This document shows positions 24,088-31,816 of a stretch of 64,000 bases of DNA, in pieces. The DNA is from Luteibacter pinisoli. Its GTDB lineage: Bacteria; Pseudomonadota; Gammaproteobacteria; Xanthomonadales; Rhodanobacteraceae. A program made the position numbers and the translations under genes. The DNA lies in contig NZ_CP041046.1 in NCBI RefSeq assembly GCF_006385595.1, forward strand, positions 2,232,001 through 2,296,000, given 5' to 3'. Below the pieces are notes generated by a model. The model saw only the letters and a list, made by a program, of their open reading frames with translations. It searched no databases and was not told where the DNA came from. How positions within the stretch are numbered: position 1 is the first letter of the stretch; the number at the start of each line of letters is the position of its first letter.

Positions 24088-25172
24088 GGCGTGGCTCCCG
24101 TGCGCAGCGGCAGCCACAGGGTGACCACCGAGCCCGTCTCCGCCGCCTCCAGGCGAACACCGGCGGCGTCGCCATACAGATGGCGCAGGCGCGCCTCGAC
24201 GTTGCCGAAACCGATGCCGGTGTGCGCGGCCGCGTTGACGGCGCGTGGCACGCCACCGGTGCCTCCATCGCGAACGGTGATGATCGCCTGGCCGTTGTCG
24301 CGCCGGGCCTCGATGCGCACGAAGCGGGCATCGCCCACGCCACCGTGTTCGATCGCGTTTTCGACCAGCGGCTGCAGCACCAGGAACGGCACGGGGGTGT
24401 CGGCCAGGCTCTCGTCCGCCACCATCGCCGCGTCAATGCCTTCGCCAAAGCGCGCCCGCTGGATGTCGAGGTAAAGATCCAGCAACCGCCATTCGTCGCG
24501 CAGCGGGTGTTCCTGCGTGGTCGCCGACAACGTGGCGCGCAGCAGTTCGCCGACGCGGGCAAGCATCTCGTCGGCCACGCGCGGCCGTTCGTACATCAGC
24601 TCGGACACGGCGTTGAGCGTGTTGAACAGGAAGTGCGGATTCAGCTGCAGCCGCAGCGCTTCAAGCCGCGCCTCGGACAGCGCGGATTCCAGCTGCGCAT
24701 TGCGCACCTCGCGCTCGCGTCCTTCGCGGTAGCGGTCGAGCAGCCAGACGCCCACCACGATCACCGCGTAGAAGAACAGCTGCGTCGGCACTTCCATGAG
24801 GTAACGCCACACAGTGGATCCGTACGCGAACGCAGGCTCGTCCATCAGGCCGAAGACCACCCGGCGCATCGCGATCATCAGCGTGGTCTGCGCAAGCGAC
24901 AGCGCCGCGAAGACGAGCGTGTGGGCCCACAGGGTGCGCGGCATGCGCCGCAGCGCGATGAACAGCAAGGGCAGGCAGGCGCCGAAACTCAGCGAGCCGG
25001 TGAGCTCCTCGACCAGCTTGGGGAGGAAGGGGGTGACATGGCCGTTGGCCACGTCGATGAGGAAACGATTGGTGGCTCGCAGCAGGCCGATGACCACCAG
25101 GAGCAGCACCCACAGCCACGGCACGCGGCTGCGCCATGCCCGTGGAAATCCCCTGCCCCCACCCGTCGCCAT
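24084..25172 (-). CDS. LytS/YehU-type sensor histidine kinase
   Basis: A 362-residue membrane kinase. Four predicted membrane segments lie between residues 18 and 145, with no recognisable periplasmic sensor domain. The His_kinase (PF06580) motif LQLNPHFLFNTLN places the phosphoacceptor at His180, followed by HATPase motifs LVENAIEHG and GIGFGNVEARL. It is the cognate partner of the LytTR regulator with which it overlaps. The signal is unknown. A strong terminator separates it from the upstream msrBA operon. Confidence 0.9.
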   Translation of the reverse strand: MATGGGRGFPRAWRSRVPWLWVLLLVVIGLLRATNRFLIDVANGHVTPFLPKLVEELTGSLSFGACLPLLFIALRRMPRTLWAHTLVFAALSLAQTTLMIAMRRVVFGLMDEPAFAYGSTVWRYLMEVPTQLFFYAVIVVGVWLLDRYREGREREVRNAQLESALSEARLEALRLQLNPHFLFNTLNAVSELMYERPRVADEMLARVGELLRATLSATTQEHPLRDEWRLLDLYLDIQRARFGEGIDAAMVADESLADTPVPFLVLQPLVENAIEHGGVGDARFVRIEARRDNGQAIITVRDGGTGGVPRAVNAAAHTGIGFGNVEARLRHLYGDAAGVRLEAAETGSVVTLWLPLRTGATP

Positions 25173-25184
25173 GCCCTACCCCTG

Positions 25185-25222
25185 AAACAAGTCCGCCGGC
25201 TCTTATACCAGAGCCGGCGGAC
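25185..25222 (-). terminator. Terminator of the msrB-msrA operon
   Basis: A perfect 12-bp stem (arms GTCCGCCGGCTC and GAGCCGGCGGAC, 8-nt loop) lies 13 bp after the msrA stop on the minus strand and is followed by TTGTTT. The stem is very stable, though the U-tract is interrupted. Confidence 0.78.
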
Positions 25223-25234
25223 GATGCCTCAAGG

Positions 25235-25735
25235 TCAGGCGGCGCGCCTGGGCAGGACCCAGTCCGGCCGGATGAAGTGGCAGGTGTAGCCGTTCGGATA
25301 CTTTTCCAGGTAATCCTGGTGCTCCGGCTCGGCTTCCCAGAACGGGCCGGCCGGGGCCAGCTCGGTCACGGCCTTGCCCGGCCACAGGCCCGACGCGTTC
25401 ATGTCGGCGATCGTGTCTTCCGCCACGGCCTTCTGCTCATCGTCGAGATAGAAGATGGCCGAACGATAGCTGAGGCCCAGGTCGTTACCCTGGCGGTTCA
25501 GCGTGGTCGGGTCGTGGATCTGGAAGAAGAACTCCAGGATCTTCCGGTAGCTGATCTTCGCCGGATCAAATTCGATCTCAATCGCCTCGGCGTGGGTGCC
25601 GTGGTTGCGATACGTGGCATTGGGCACGTCACCGCCGCTGTAACCCACGCGCGTGGTGATGACACCGGGCTGCTTGCGGATCAGGTCCTGCATGCCCCAG
25701 AAACAACCGCCGGCCAGGATGGCACGTGAGCTCAT
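25235..25735 (-). CDS. msrA: Peptide methionine-S-sulfoxide reductase MsrA
   Basis: A 166-residue reductase for the S-epimer of methionine sulfoxide in proteins. The catalytic motif GCFWG (Cys11) and the substrate-binding GYSGG and EAIEIEFDP motifs are present; the usual resolving Cys region near the C-terminus has only one Cys (YTCHF). There is no signal peptide, so it is cytoplasmic. It overlaps msrB by ATGA, forming an msrBA operon that repairs both epimers. Confidence 0.95.
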   Translation of the reverse strand: MSSRAILAGGCFWGMQDLIRKQPGVITTRVGYSGGDVPNATYRNHGTHAEAIEIEFDPAKISYRKILEFFFQIHDPTTLNRQGNDLGLSYRSAIFYLDDEQKAVAEDTIADMNASGLWPGKAVTELAPAGPFWEAEPEHQDYLEKYPNGYTCHFIRPDWVLPRRAA

Positions 25736-26193
25736 GCGACACCTCCCTTCTCATTGGCAAACTGCTTGGCGTACTCGCCGTAACCTTCCTTCTCCAGGTC
25801 GGCCAGCGGGATGAAGCGCAGCGATGCGCCGTTGATGCAGTAGCGCAGGCCGCCACGGTCGCGCGGGCCGTCCGGAAAGACGTGGCCCAGGTGGCTGTCA
25901 CCGTGCGTCGAGCGCACTTCGGTGCGGACCATGCCGTGGCTGCTGTCGCGCAGCTCGGCTACGTGGTCGTCTTCCAGCGGGCGGGTGAAGCTCGGCCAGC
26001 CGCAGCCACTGTCGAACTTGTCCAGCGAGGAGAACAGCGGCTCGCCGGAGACGATGTCGACGTAGATGCCCGGTTCCTTGCTGTCGTGGAACGCGTGGGT
26101 AAACGGGCGCTCGGTGCCGCTCTGCTGCGTGACCCGGAACTGTTCAGGGGTCAGGCGGGCAAGGGCCTCGGGGGACTTGCGATAGTCAGACAT
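25732..26193 (-). CDS. msrB: Peptide methionine-R-sulfoxide reductase MsrB
   Basis: A 153-residue MsrB reducing methionine-R-sulfoxide. Catalytic Cys lies in RYCINGASLRF and the resolving Cys in SGCGWPSF; HLGHVFPDGP is the conserved core. Both CxxC zinc pairs of the zinc-type enzymes are replaced (GIYVDIVSG and RSTHGDSHLG), so this is the non-zinc form. The ATG at 26193 follows AGGAGG. It is the first gene of the pair with msrA. Confidence 0.95.
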   Translation of the reverse strand: MSDYRKSPEALARLTPEQFRVTQQSGTERPFTHAFHDSKEPGIYVDIVSGEPLFSSLDKFDSGCGWPSFTRPLEDDHVAELRDSSHGMVRTEVRSTHGDSHLGHVFPDGPRDRGGLRYCINGASLRFIPLADLEKEGYGEYAKQFANEKGGVA

Positions 26194-26249
26194 GGGAGCC
26201 TCCTGGGGGACATTCGGCGCCGCGTGTGGCCAGCGTCGCCGCTGCCCAC

Positions 26250-26277
26250 ATAATGCGGGCGAGCGGCGTTTATGCAA
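26250..26277 (-). promoter_or_regulatory. Candidate msrB promoter
   Basis: On the minus strand TTGCAT and CATTAT lie 16 bp apart, about 57 bp upstream of msrB, in the only AT-containing part of the gap. A long imperfect hairpin (GCCGCTCGCCC / GGGCAGCGGC) surrounds the -10, which may instead mark the end of the zwf transcript. Confidence 0.3.
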
Positions 26278-26302
26278 TGCCCCGGGAGGGTGAAGGCGGC
26301 GC

Positions 26303-27787
26303 TCAGGCCGCCGCGTCTTCCACCCACTGGTGGCCGGCGCGGGCCAGCAGTTCACGCGCCGAATCCGGGCCCCAGGTGCCTGCCGCGTAAGCGTCCGGGC
26401 CGTTGGCTGCCTCGCTCCAGCCCTGCAGGATCGGGGTGACCCACGCCCAGGCGGCCTCGGTCTCGTCCTTGCGCACGAACAGCGCCGGGCTGCCCTTCAC
26501 GGCGTCCAGCATCAGGCCTTCGTACGAATCGCGGAAGCGGATGCGGCCCGGTTCGCCGAGCTTCGAGAGCGCATCGACCTCGTCCAGGCCAAACGTGCTG
26601 CCCGGCTGCTTCACGAACAGCGGCAGGATCACGCTCTCGTTCGGCTGCACGCGGATGACCAGGCGGCTGCCCGGGCGCGCCGCGCCAAACAACCCCGGCT
26701 CGCCGGCACGGAACTGGATGACGATTTCGGTCAGCTTCTCCGGCATGCGCTTGCCCGAGCGCAGGTAGAACGGCACGCCCTGCCAGCGCGGGTTATCGAT
26801 CTCGGCCTTCAGCGCGACGAAGGTCTCGGTGTTGCTCGGCGCCTCGTCCGGCAGCTCTTCACGGTAGGCCGGCACCGCCTGGCCGCGGGTGGTGCCGCGC
26901 ACGTACTGGCCGCGCGCCACGTTGGCCGCGAGGTTGTTCCGGTCCAGCGGCTTGAGCGAGGTGAGCACGCGCACTTTTTCGTCACGCAGCGCATCCGCGT
27001 CGAGCGACGAGGGGCGCTCCATGGCCACCACCGTCAGCACCTGCAGGAGGTGGTTCTGGATCATGTCGCGCAGGGCGCCGGAGCCGTCGTAATAACCGCC
27101 GCGGCCTTCCAGCCCCACGGTCTCTGCCGCCGTGATCTGCACGTATTCGATGGACTCGCGGTCCCACAGGCGCTCCAGCATCGGGTTAGCAAAGCGCAGC
27201 GCGATCACGTTCTGCACCGCTTCCTTGCCCAGATAGTGATCGATCCGGTAGATGCTGTTTTCCGGGAAGTGGCGGCCGACGCCTTCGTTGACCATGCGCG
27301 CGGTGGCCAGGTCGGTACCGATCGGCTTCTCGAGCACGATGCGCGACTGTTCGGTGCGCAGGCCCTTCTCGTTGATGTTCTGCGCGATGGCACCGTAGAG
27401 ATCGGGCGCCGTGGCGAGGTAGAACACGCGGACGCGTTCGCTGCCGGCAGCGTCGAGTCTGGCAGACAGGCCGGCCCAGTTGCCTTCGGCATCGGCGCCG
27501 TTGAGGCTCACGTAGTGCACCAGGCCGAGAAAGCGCTCGACCGTGGCGTCGACGAACTCGTCTTCGCGCACGTACTCACGCAGCGCCTTCAGGCCGCGCT
27601 CGCGGTAGGCGGCGTCATCCAGCGGCGAACGGGCCGTACCAATGATCTGCGCATCGGCCGGGATCTGGCCTTCGGCGAAGCGCCGGCACAGCGCCGGCAG
27701 CAGCTTGCGCATGGTCAGGTCGCCGGTGGCGCCGAAAATCACATAGTCAAAAGACGGGACGGGCTCGAGCTGGCTGGTGATGGACAT
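26303..27787 (-). CDS. zwf: Glucose-6-phosphate dehydrogenase
   Basis: A 494-residue enzyme that oxidises glucose 6-phosphate with NADP+ in the first step of the pentose phosphate and Entner-Doudoroff pathways. Coenzyme motif GATGDLTMRK is near residues 17-26 and the signature RIDHYLGKE (with catalytic His) is at about residue 180. The MSITSQLEPV start is chosen because an upstream TTG has no ribosome site. The usual partners pgl and edd are not adjacent; zwf here lies between yjjX and msrB. Confidence 0.96.
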   Translation of the reverse strand: MSITSQLEPVPSFDYVIFGATGDLTMRKLLPALCRRFAEGQIPADAQIIGTARSPLDDAAYRERGLKALREYVREDEFVDATVERFLGLVHYVSLNGADAEGNWAGLSARLDAAGSERVRVFYLATAPDLYGAIAQNINEKGLRTEQSRIVLEKPIGTDLATARMVNEGVGRHFPENSIYRIDHYLGKEAVQNVIALRFANPMLERLWDRESIEYVQITAAETVGLEGRGGYYDGSGALRDMIQNHLLQVLTVVAMERPSSLDADALRDEKVRVLTSLKPLDRNNLAANVARGQYVRGTTRGQAVPAYREELPDEAPSNTETFVALKAEIDNPRWQGVPFYLRSGKRMPEKLTEIVIQFRAGEPGLFGAARPGSRLVIRVQPNESVILPLFVKQPGSTFGLDEVDALSKLGEPGRIRFRDSYEGLMLDAVKGSPALFVRKDETEAAWAWVTPILQGWSEAANGPDAYAAGTWGPDSARELLARAGHQWVEDAAA

Positions 27788-27872
27788 GACGTGGGATCCG
27801 CAGGGCAAGGGAAGGCGGCGGCTGCGCCGTCGTCGATGCCATGCTGGATAAGGGGTAATGCCACGGATTCAA

Positions 27873-27901
27873 GGGGCTGGATCGATCTAAATCGATGCCC
27901 C
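27873..27901. promoter_or_regulatory. Nested inverted repeat upstream of zwf
   Basis: GGGGC-tgg-ATCGAT-ctaa-ATCGAT-GCCCC forms an 11-bp interrupted stem with a 4-nt loop. It lies 25 bp past the yjjX stop and 86 bp before the zwf start. It lacks a T-run on either strand, so it could be an operator or a Rho-type/processing hairpin. Confidence 0.4.
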
Positions 27902-27926
27902 GGAGGCAAAACTGTTGTGCCCGGGC

Positions 27927-28484
27927 CTAGTCCGTGGCGGCATCCAGTCCGTAGAGCTCCGGGTGCAGGAAGGGCGCCATGGCCAGCACCATGGCCTGGG
28001 TGTACGCGCTTTCCCGCGTGGCATGGCCGTTGGTGACCAGGCCGATGGCCCCGCCCTGCTGCTTGATGTTCACCGTGCCGAACAGTCGATCCATGACGTC
28101 GCCCAGCTCCTCGCCGTCCAGCAGCGCCTCGTAGACGGCGGGCGGCAGGGGCAGCCAGGCGCTCCGCCCCACAGAGACGATGTCACCGTGGGCAATCGCC
28201 ACGATGCCAAACGTGCCCGGGCCGTCCTCGGTGACGTCCACCCCGCCTTCCAGGGCGACGAAGAAGTCCGCATCGCCGTGCTGGCGGCAGAAGTTCATGC
28301 GGTTGACCGCGCCTTCGCGGGTCTCCGCGGCCGTCATCGGCTGGTCGGGGACGCCCGAGGGCGCGTGCATGCCCTCGCACTCCACCAGCCGCCCGGGGAA
28401 CAGCGGCGCCAGGGCATTGCGCACCGAGGCGACCTTCACCGGGTTCTTCGAACCCACGAGCACTTTCATGGGGGCGTGGGCCAT
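27927..28484 (-). CDS. yjjX: Inosine/xanthosine triphosphatase (YjjX family)
   Basis: A 185-residue protein with the YjjX signature: VLVGSKNPVKVASVRNAL, SGVPDQPMTAAETREGAVNR, FFVALEGGVDV and FGTVNIKQQGGAIGLVTNG. The family hydrolyses non-canonical ITP and XTP and so cleans the nucleotide pool. It follows pgm with a 3-bp gap, which makes a pgm-yjjX unit likely. ATG at 28484; a second Met six codons later is an alternative start. Confidence 0.93.
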   Translation of the reverse strand: MAHAPMKVLVGSKNPVKVASVRNALAPLFPGRLVECEGMHAPSGVPDQPMTAAETREGAVNRMNFCRQHGDADFFVALEGGVDVTEDGPGTFGIVAIAHGDIVSVGRSAWLPLPPAVYEALLDGEELGDVMDRLFGTVNIKQQGGAIGLVTNGHATRESAYTQAMVLAMAPFLHPELYGLDAATD

Positions 28485-28487
28485 GAC

Positions 28488-30128
28488 TCAGCCCAGCGCC
28501 TTGTCGACCATCGCCTGCGCCTCGGCAAGCACCTGGGCCAGGTGCTCCTTGCCGCGGAAGCTCTCGCCGTAAACCTTGTAGATGTCTTCCGTGCCCGACG
28601 GCCGTGCGGCGAACCAGCCCTGTTCGGACATCACCTTGATGCCACCGATCGGCTGGCCATCGGCCTGGTTGGCCACGCTGGTGATGGGGTCGCCCGCCAG
28701 CGTGGTCGAGGTGACCTCGCCCGGTGCAAGCTTCGAGAGCTTCTGCTTCTGCGCATGCGAGGCTGGTGCGTCGATGCGGGCGTTCGCGGGGTCACCCAGT
28801 TCGGCGGTGATGCCCTGGTAGATCTCGCCCGGATCGCGGCCGGCGCGCGCGGTCATTTCGCCGGCCAGCAAGGCGGCCAGGATGCCGTCCTTGTCGGTCG
28901 ACCACGCCGAGCCGTCCTTGGACAGGAACGACGCGCCTGCGCTTTCCTCGCAGCCGAAGCCGACGCTGCCGTCGAACAGGCCCGGCACGAAGTATTTGAA
29001 CCCCACGGGGACTTCGAGCAAGGGCCGGCCGAGCTTCTTCGCCACGCGATCCAGCAGGCTGGTGCTTACCGCGGTTTTACCCACGGCCGCATCGGCACGC
29101 CAGCCGGGACGGTTCTGGAACAAGTACCAAGCGGCCGTCGTCAGGTAGTGGTTAGCCTGCATCAGGCCCGTGCTGGGCGCGACGACGCCGTGGCGGTCAT
29201 GGTCGGTGTCGCAGGCAAACGCCACGTCGAAGCGGTCTTTCAGGTGGATCAGGCGCTGCATCGCGTACGACGACGAAGGATCCATGCGGATCTTGCCGTC
29301 CCAGTCGAGCGACATGAACGAGAACGTCTTATCCACCGCTTCGCTCACCACGGTGAGCTGGAGGCCATAGCGCTCCGCGATCGCCGCCCAGTAATGCACG
29401 CCGGCCCCGCCCAGCGGATCGACGCCCATGCGAACGCCGCTGGCACGGATGATCTCCAGGTCCAGCGCGTCACCGAGGTCACCGACGTAGCGCTGCAGGA
29501 AGTCAAATGCATGCGTGGTCGACGCCTTCGCGGCCTGGGCATACGGCATGCGCTTCACGTCACGCAGGCCGCCTTCGATCAGGACATTGGCGCGATCGGC
29601 AATCCACTTCGTGGCATCGGTGTCGGCCGGGCCACCATGCGGCGGGTTGTACTTGATGCCGCCGTTGTCTGGCGGATTGTGCGACGGCGTGATCACGATG
29701 CCATCGGCCTTGCCGCTGCTGCGCCCACGGTTGTGCACGAGGATCGCGTGTGACACCGCCGGCGTGGGCGTGTATTCGCCACCGGCGGAGACCATGGTCT
29801 CCACGCCATTGGCGGCGAGCACTTCGAGCGTGCTTTCAAGCGCGGGCTGCGACAATGCGTGGGTGTCGATGCCCACGTAGACCGGGCCATCCACGCCGGC
29901 CTTCGCACGGTATTCACAGATGGCCTGGACGACGGCCACGACGTGCGCCTCATTGAACGAGCGCTCGAACGACGAGCCACGATGCCCCGAGGTGCCAAAC
30001 ACCACCCGCTGTTCGGGGACGGACGGATCCGGTTTCAGGTCCGCGTAGGCAGCCAGCAGCTTCGAAAGGTCGACGAGCGTGCCGTCGGTGGCGGGCTTGC
30101 CCGCGAGGGGGCTGATCTTGGCACTCAC
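28488..30128 (-). CDS. pgm: Phosphoglucomutase (alpha-D-glucose phosphate-specific)
   Basis: A 546-residue enzyme converting glucose 1-phosphate and glucose 6-phosphate. Active serine in ITPSHNPPDNGG, metal-binding loop DTDHDRHG, sugar loop CEESAGAS, and phosphate loop RPSGTEDIYKVY are all present. The start is GTG at 30128 with AAGGAG 8 nt upstream, which gives exactly the length of the E. coli enzyme; an upstream TTG is in frame but overlaps the ribosome site. It links glycogen or nucleotide-sugar metabolism with zwf nearby. Confidence 0.95.
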   Translation of the reverse strand: MSAKISPLAGKPATDGTLVDLSKLLAAYADLKPDPSVPEQRVVFGTSGHRGSSFERSFNEAHVVAVVQAICEYRAKAGVDGPVYVGIDTHALSQPALESTLEVLAANGVETMVSAGGEYTPTPAVSHAILVHNRGRSSGKADGIVITPSHNPPDNGGIKYNPPHGGPADTDATKWIADRANVLIEGGLRDVKRMPYAQAAKASTTHAFDFLQRYVGDLGDALDLEIIRASGVRMGVDPLGGAGVHYWAAIAERYGLQLTVVSEAVDKTFSFMSLDWDGKIRMDPSSSYAMQRLIHLKDRFDVAFACDTDHDRHGVVAPSTGLMQANHYLTTAAWYLFQNRPGWRADAAVGKTAVSTSLLDRVAKKLGRPLLEVPVGFKYFVPGLFDGSVGFGCEESAGASFLSKDGSAWSTDKDGILAALLAGEMTARAGRDPGEIYQGITAELGDPANARIDAPASHAQKQKLSKLAPGEVTSTTLAGDPITSVANQADGQPIGGIKVMSEQGWFAARPSGTEDIYKVYGESFRGKEHLAQVLAEAQAMVDKALG

Positions 30129-30236
30129 CGATGGTTCTCCTTGCAAGGGTCTCCCCTAAGGATACGCATAGTTTTGAGCATTCTTCTATGTCCCCGGCCG
30201 CACTGGCTGGCTATCGTGGCAGCGTTCGTTCAGGGC

Positions 30237-30875
30237 TTACAGGCGCAGCCGCTCGATGTACTCGAAAATCTCGGCGTCATTGGCCAACCGCAACTTGCGC
30301 ATGGCGTTCGACTTCTGCTGGCTGATCGTCGACAGCCCCCGTCCCGTGCTTCGGGCGATATCGGTCACGCTGTTGCCGTTGGCGAAAAGGCGAAGGATCT
30401 CCAGCTCACGGGGTGACAGGTCGGTGAGCGTGCCGGATCGATCGACGACAGTGCCCTGCTCCACGCCCAGCGTCGCCTGCACCGAGGCGCCGAGGTAGAC
30501 ATGGCCGGCCAGGATTTCGCCCAACGCTTCAGGGATTTCGGAGGCATCGCCCGACTTGCCGATGAGGCCCACCACGCCGAGCGACAGGATTTCCCGGTAC
30601 AGCGCCGGGTTGGCAATCGTGGTGATGACCATGACCGGCAACGTGGGGTAGCGTTCGCGCAGCAGTGCCAGCATGGCCAGGCCGTCGGTGCCGGGCGCGG
30701 GCATGCTGAAATCCGTTATCACCGCGTCGCACGCCGTGGTGGCCAGTACCGCCAGCAAGCCTTCGGGCGAGTTTGCTTCGGCCACGACGCGCCCCGTGCC
30801 GTCATGGGCAAGCGCGAGGGTGATGCCTTTCAACACAACCGGATGGTCGTCGGCGACGATGACACGGTAGGCCAT
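30237..30875 (-). CDS. RcsB-like response regulator (receiver plus LuxR HTH)
   Basis: A 212-residue regulator. Receiver domain with Asp9/Asp10, phosphoacceptor Asp55 (AVITDFSMPAPGTDGL), Thr85/86 and Lys107. A LuxR-type HTH lies at about 150-205: LSPRELEILRLFANGNSVTDIARSTGRGLSTISQQKSNAMRKL is described only by its ends, LSPRELEIL and SQQKSNAMRKL. The DxSMP motif with the insertion after it and the SQKKSAMMKL-like recognition helix are closest to RcsB of the Rcs phosphorelay. By hand alignment the two lysines whose acetylation was reported in E. coli RcsB (154 and 180) are Arg and Ser here. The divergent neighbour is an RcsD-like HPt protein. Genes for RcsC or RcsF are not in the window. Confidence 0.88.
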   Translation of the reverse strand: MAYRVIVADDHPVVLKGITLALAHDGTGRVVAEANSPEGLLAVLATTACDAVITDFSMPAPGTDGLAMLALLRERYPTLPVMVITTIANPALYREILSLGVVGLIGKSGDASEIPEALGEILAGHVYLGASVQATLGVEQGTVVDRSGTLTDLSPRELEILRLFANGNSVTDIARSTGRGLSTISQQKSNAMRKLRLANDAEIFEYIERLRL

Positions 30876-30944
30876 GGGTAATCCTTCTTTGTTGCTTCAT
30901 CCATTGACCCGCCATGCACGCCTGGCCCGCAGCGGGGCGCAGAG

Positions 30945-31808
30945 TTGAGCACATCACGCGAGTGGGCGCCAGCCGTTCGCCTGCGTGCGTGGATCGGCCG
31001 CGTGCTGGATGCGCGTGCCGCGCGCATCGCCCGCCTCACCGAAGCGGCCAGCATGCCGGAATTGCTCGAACGCCTCGGGCAGCGCTACCTGGCTCGTGCG
31101 CATCGCCAGGGGCTTCACCTCTCGCTCGACGTGGACGCCGCGCTGGAGACCGACCTGATCGGCCCCTACCACTCACTCGCCGGCGTGCTCGGCGCGCTGA
31201 TCGAGCACGCCATCGATCATGCGCAGGGCGACACCGTGTCACTGCACGTCGACGTCACCGGTGACGAGCCGGGGCACCAGACGGTGCACTTCGCCGTGGG
31301 TTTCCTGCCCGAAGACGGCACGGCAAACACCGGGGCAGCCACGCCGGCGGCCTGGGCAGCGGCGGGCCAGACCCTGGAAGCGATGGGCGGGCGGCTGCAC
31401 ATCGAACACGACGACACCCTCCGCGCGATCGCCGAACTGCGCTTTCACGTCCCGCCGCGGCCGCCGCATGTCGATGTCGTCGCCTTGCGCCACGCGCTCG
31501 GCAATGAGGACGCCTTGCATGAGGTGATCGCTGCCCTGCATGACGCGCTGGCGGTGGATGTCGGGCACCTGGACGACGTGCTGGCAAGGCAGGATGCGCA
31601 AGCCCTGCGCCGCTGGCTGCACCGCGTGTCCGGTGCGCTCGGCATGGCCGAAGCCACCGGCCTCGCGGCCCTCGGGATGCGCCTGGAACACGACATGGAC
31701 AGCCGCTCGCTGGCCGACATGGAATTGCCCGTTCGGCGCTTCGCAATGGACGCGACGCGTGCCCTCGCCTGGCTGCGCGAGAGTCGCGCGGAGGCGCCGC
31801 TGATATAG
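30945..31808 (+). CDS. Soluble RcsD-like protein: degenerate HATPase plus HPt domain
   Basis: A 287-residue protein with no membrane segment. Residues ~55-168 read like the ATPase half of a hybrid kinase (GLHLSLDVDAAL, then LIEHAIDHAQGD in place of the N-box, and EAMGGRLHIEH in place of the last conserved strand), but the N-box Asn is His88 and the DxGxG (G1) box is absent. No phosphoacceptor helix of HisKA type is seen. Residues ~175-280 are an HPt domain with His226 in WLHRVSGALGMA. This is the layout of the output end of RcsD (pseudokinase then HPt). The start is a TTG; no ATG fits. The sirtuin gene follows 8 bp later, so both are probably cotranscribed. Function as phosphotransfer partner of the RcsB-like protein is inferred. 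Confidence 0.78.
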   Translation: MSTSREWAPAVRLRAWIGRVLDARAARIARLTEAASMPELLERLGQRYLARAHRQGLHLSLDVDAALETDLIGPYHSLAGVLGALIEHAIDHAQGDTVSLHVDVTGDEPGHQTVHFAVGFLPEDGTANTGAATPAAWAAAGQTLEAMGGRLHIEHDDTLRAIAELRFHVPPRPPHVDVVALRHALGNEDALHEVIAALHDALAVDVGHLDDVLARQDAQALRRWLHRVSGALGMAEATGLAALGMRLEHDMDSRSLADMELPVRRFAMDATRALAWLRESRAEAPLI

Positions 31809-31816
31809 TCGGCAGG

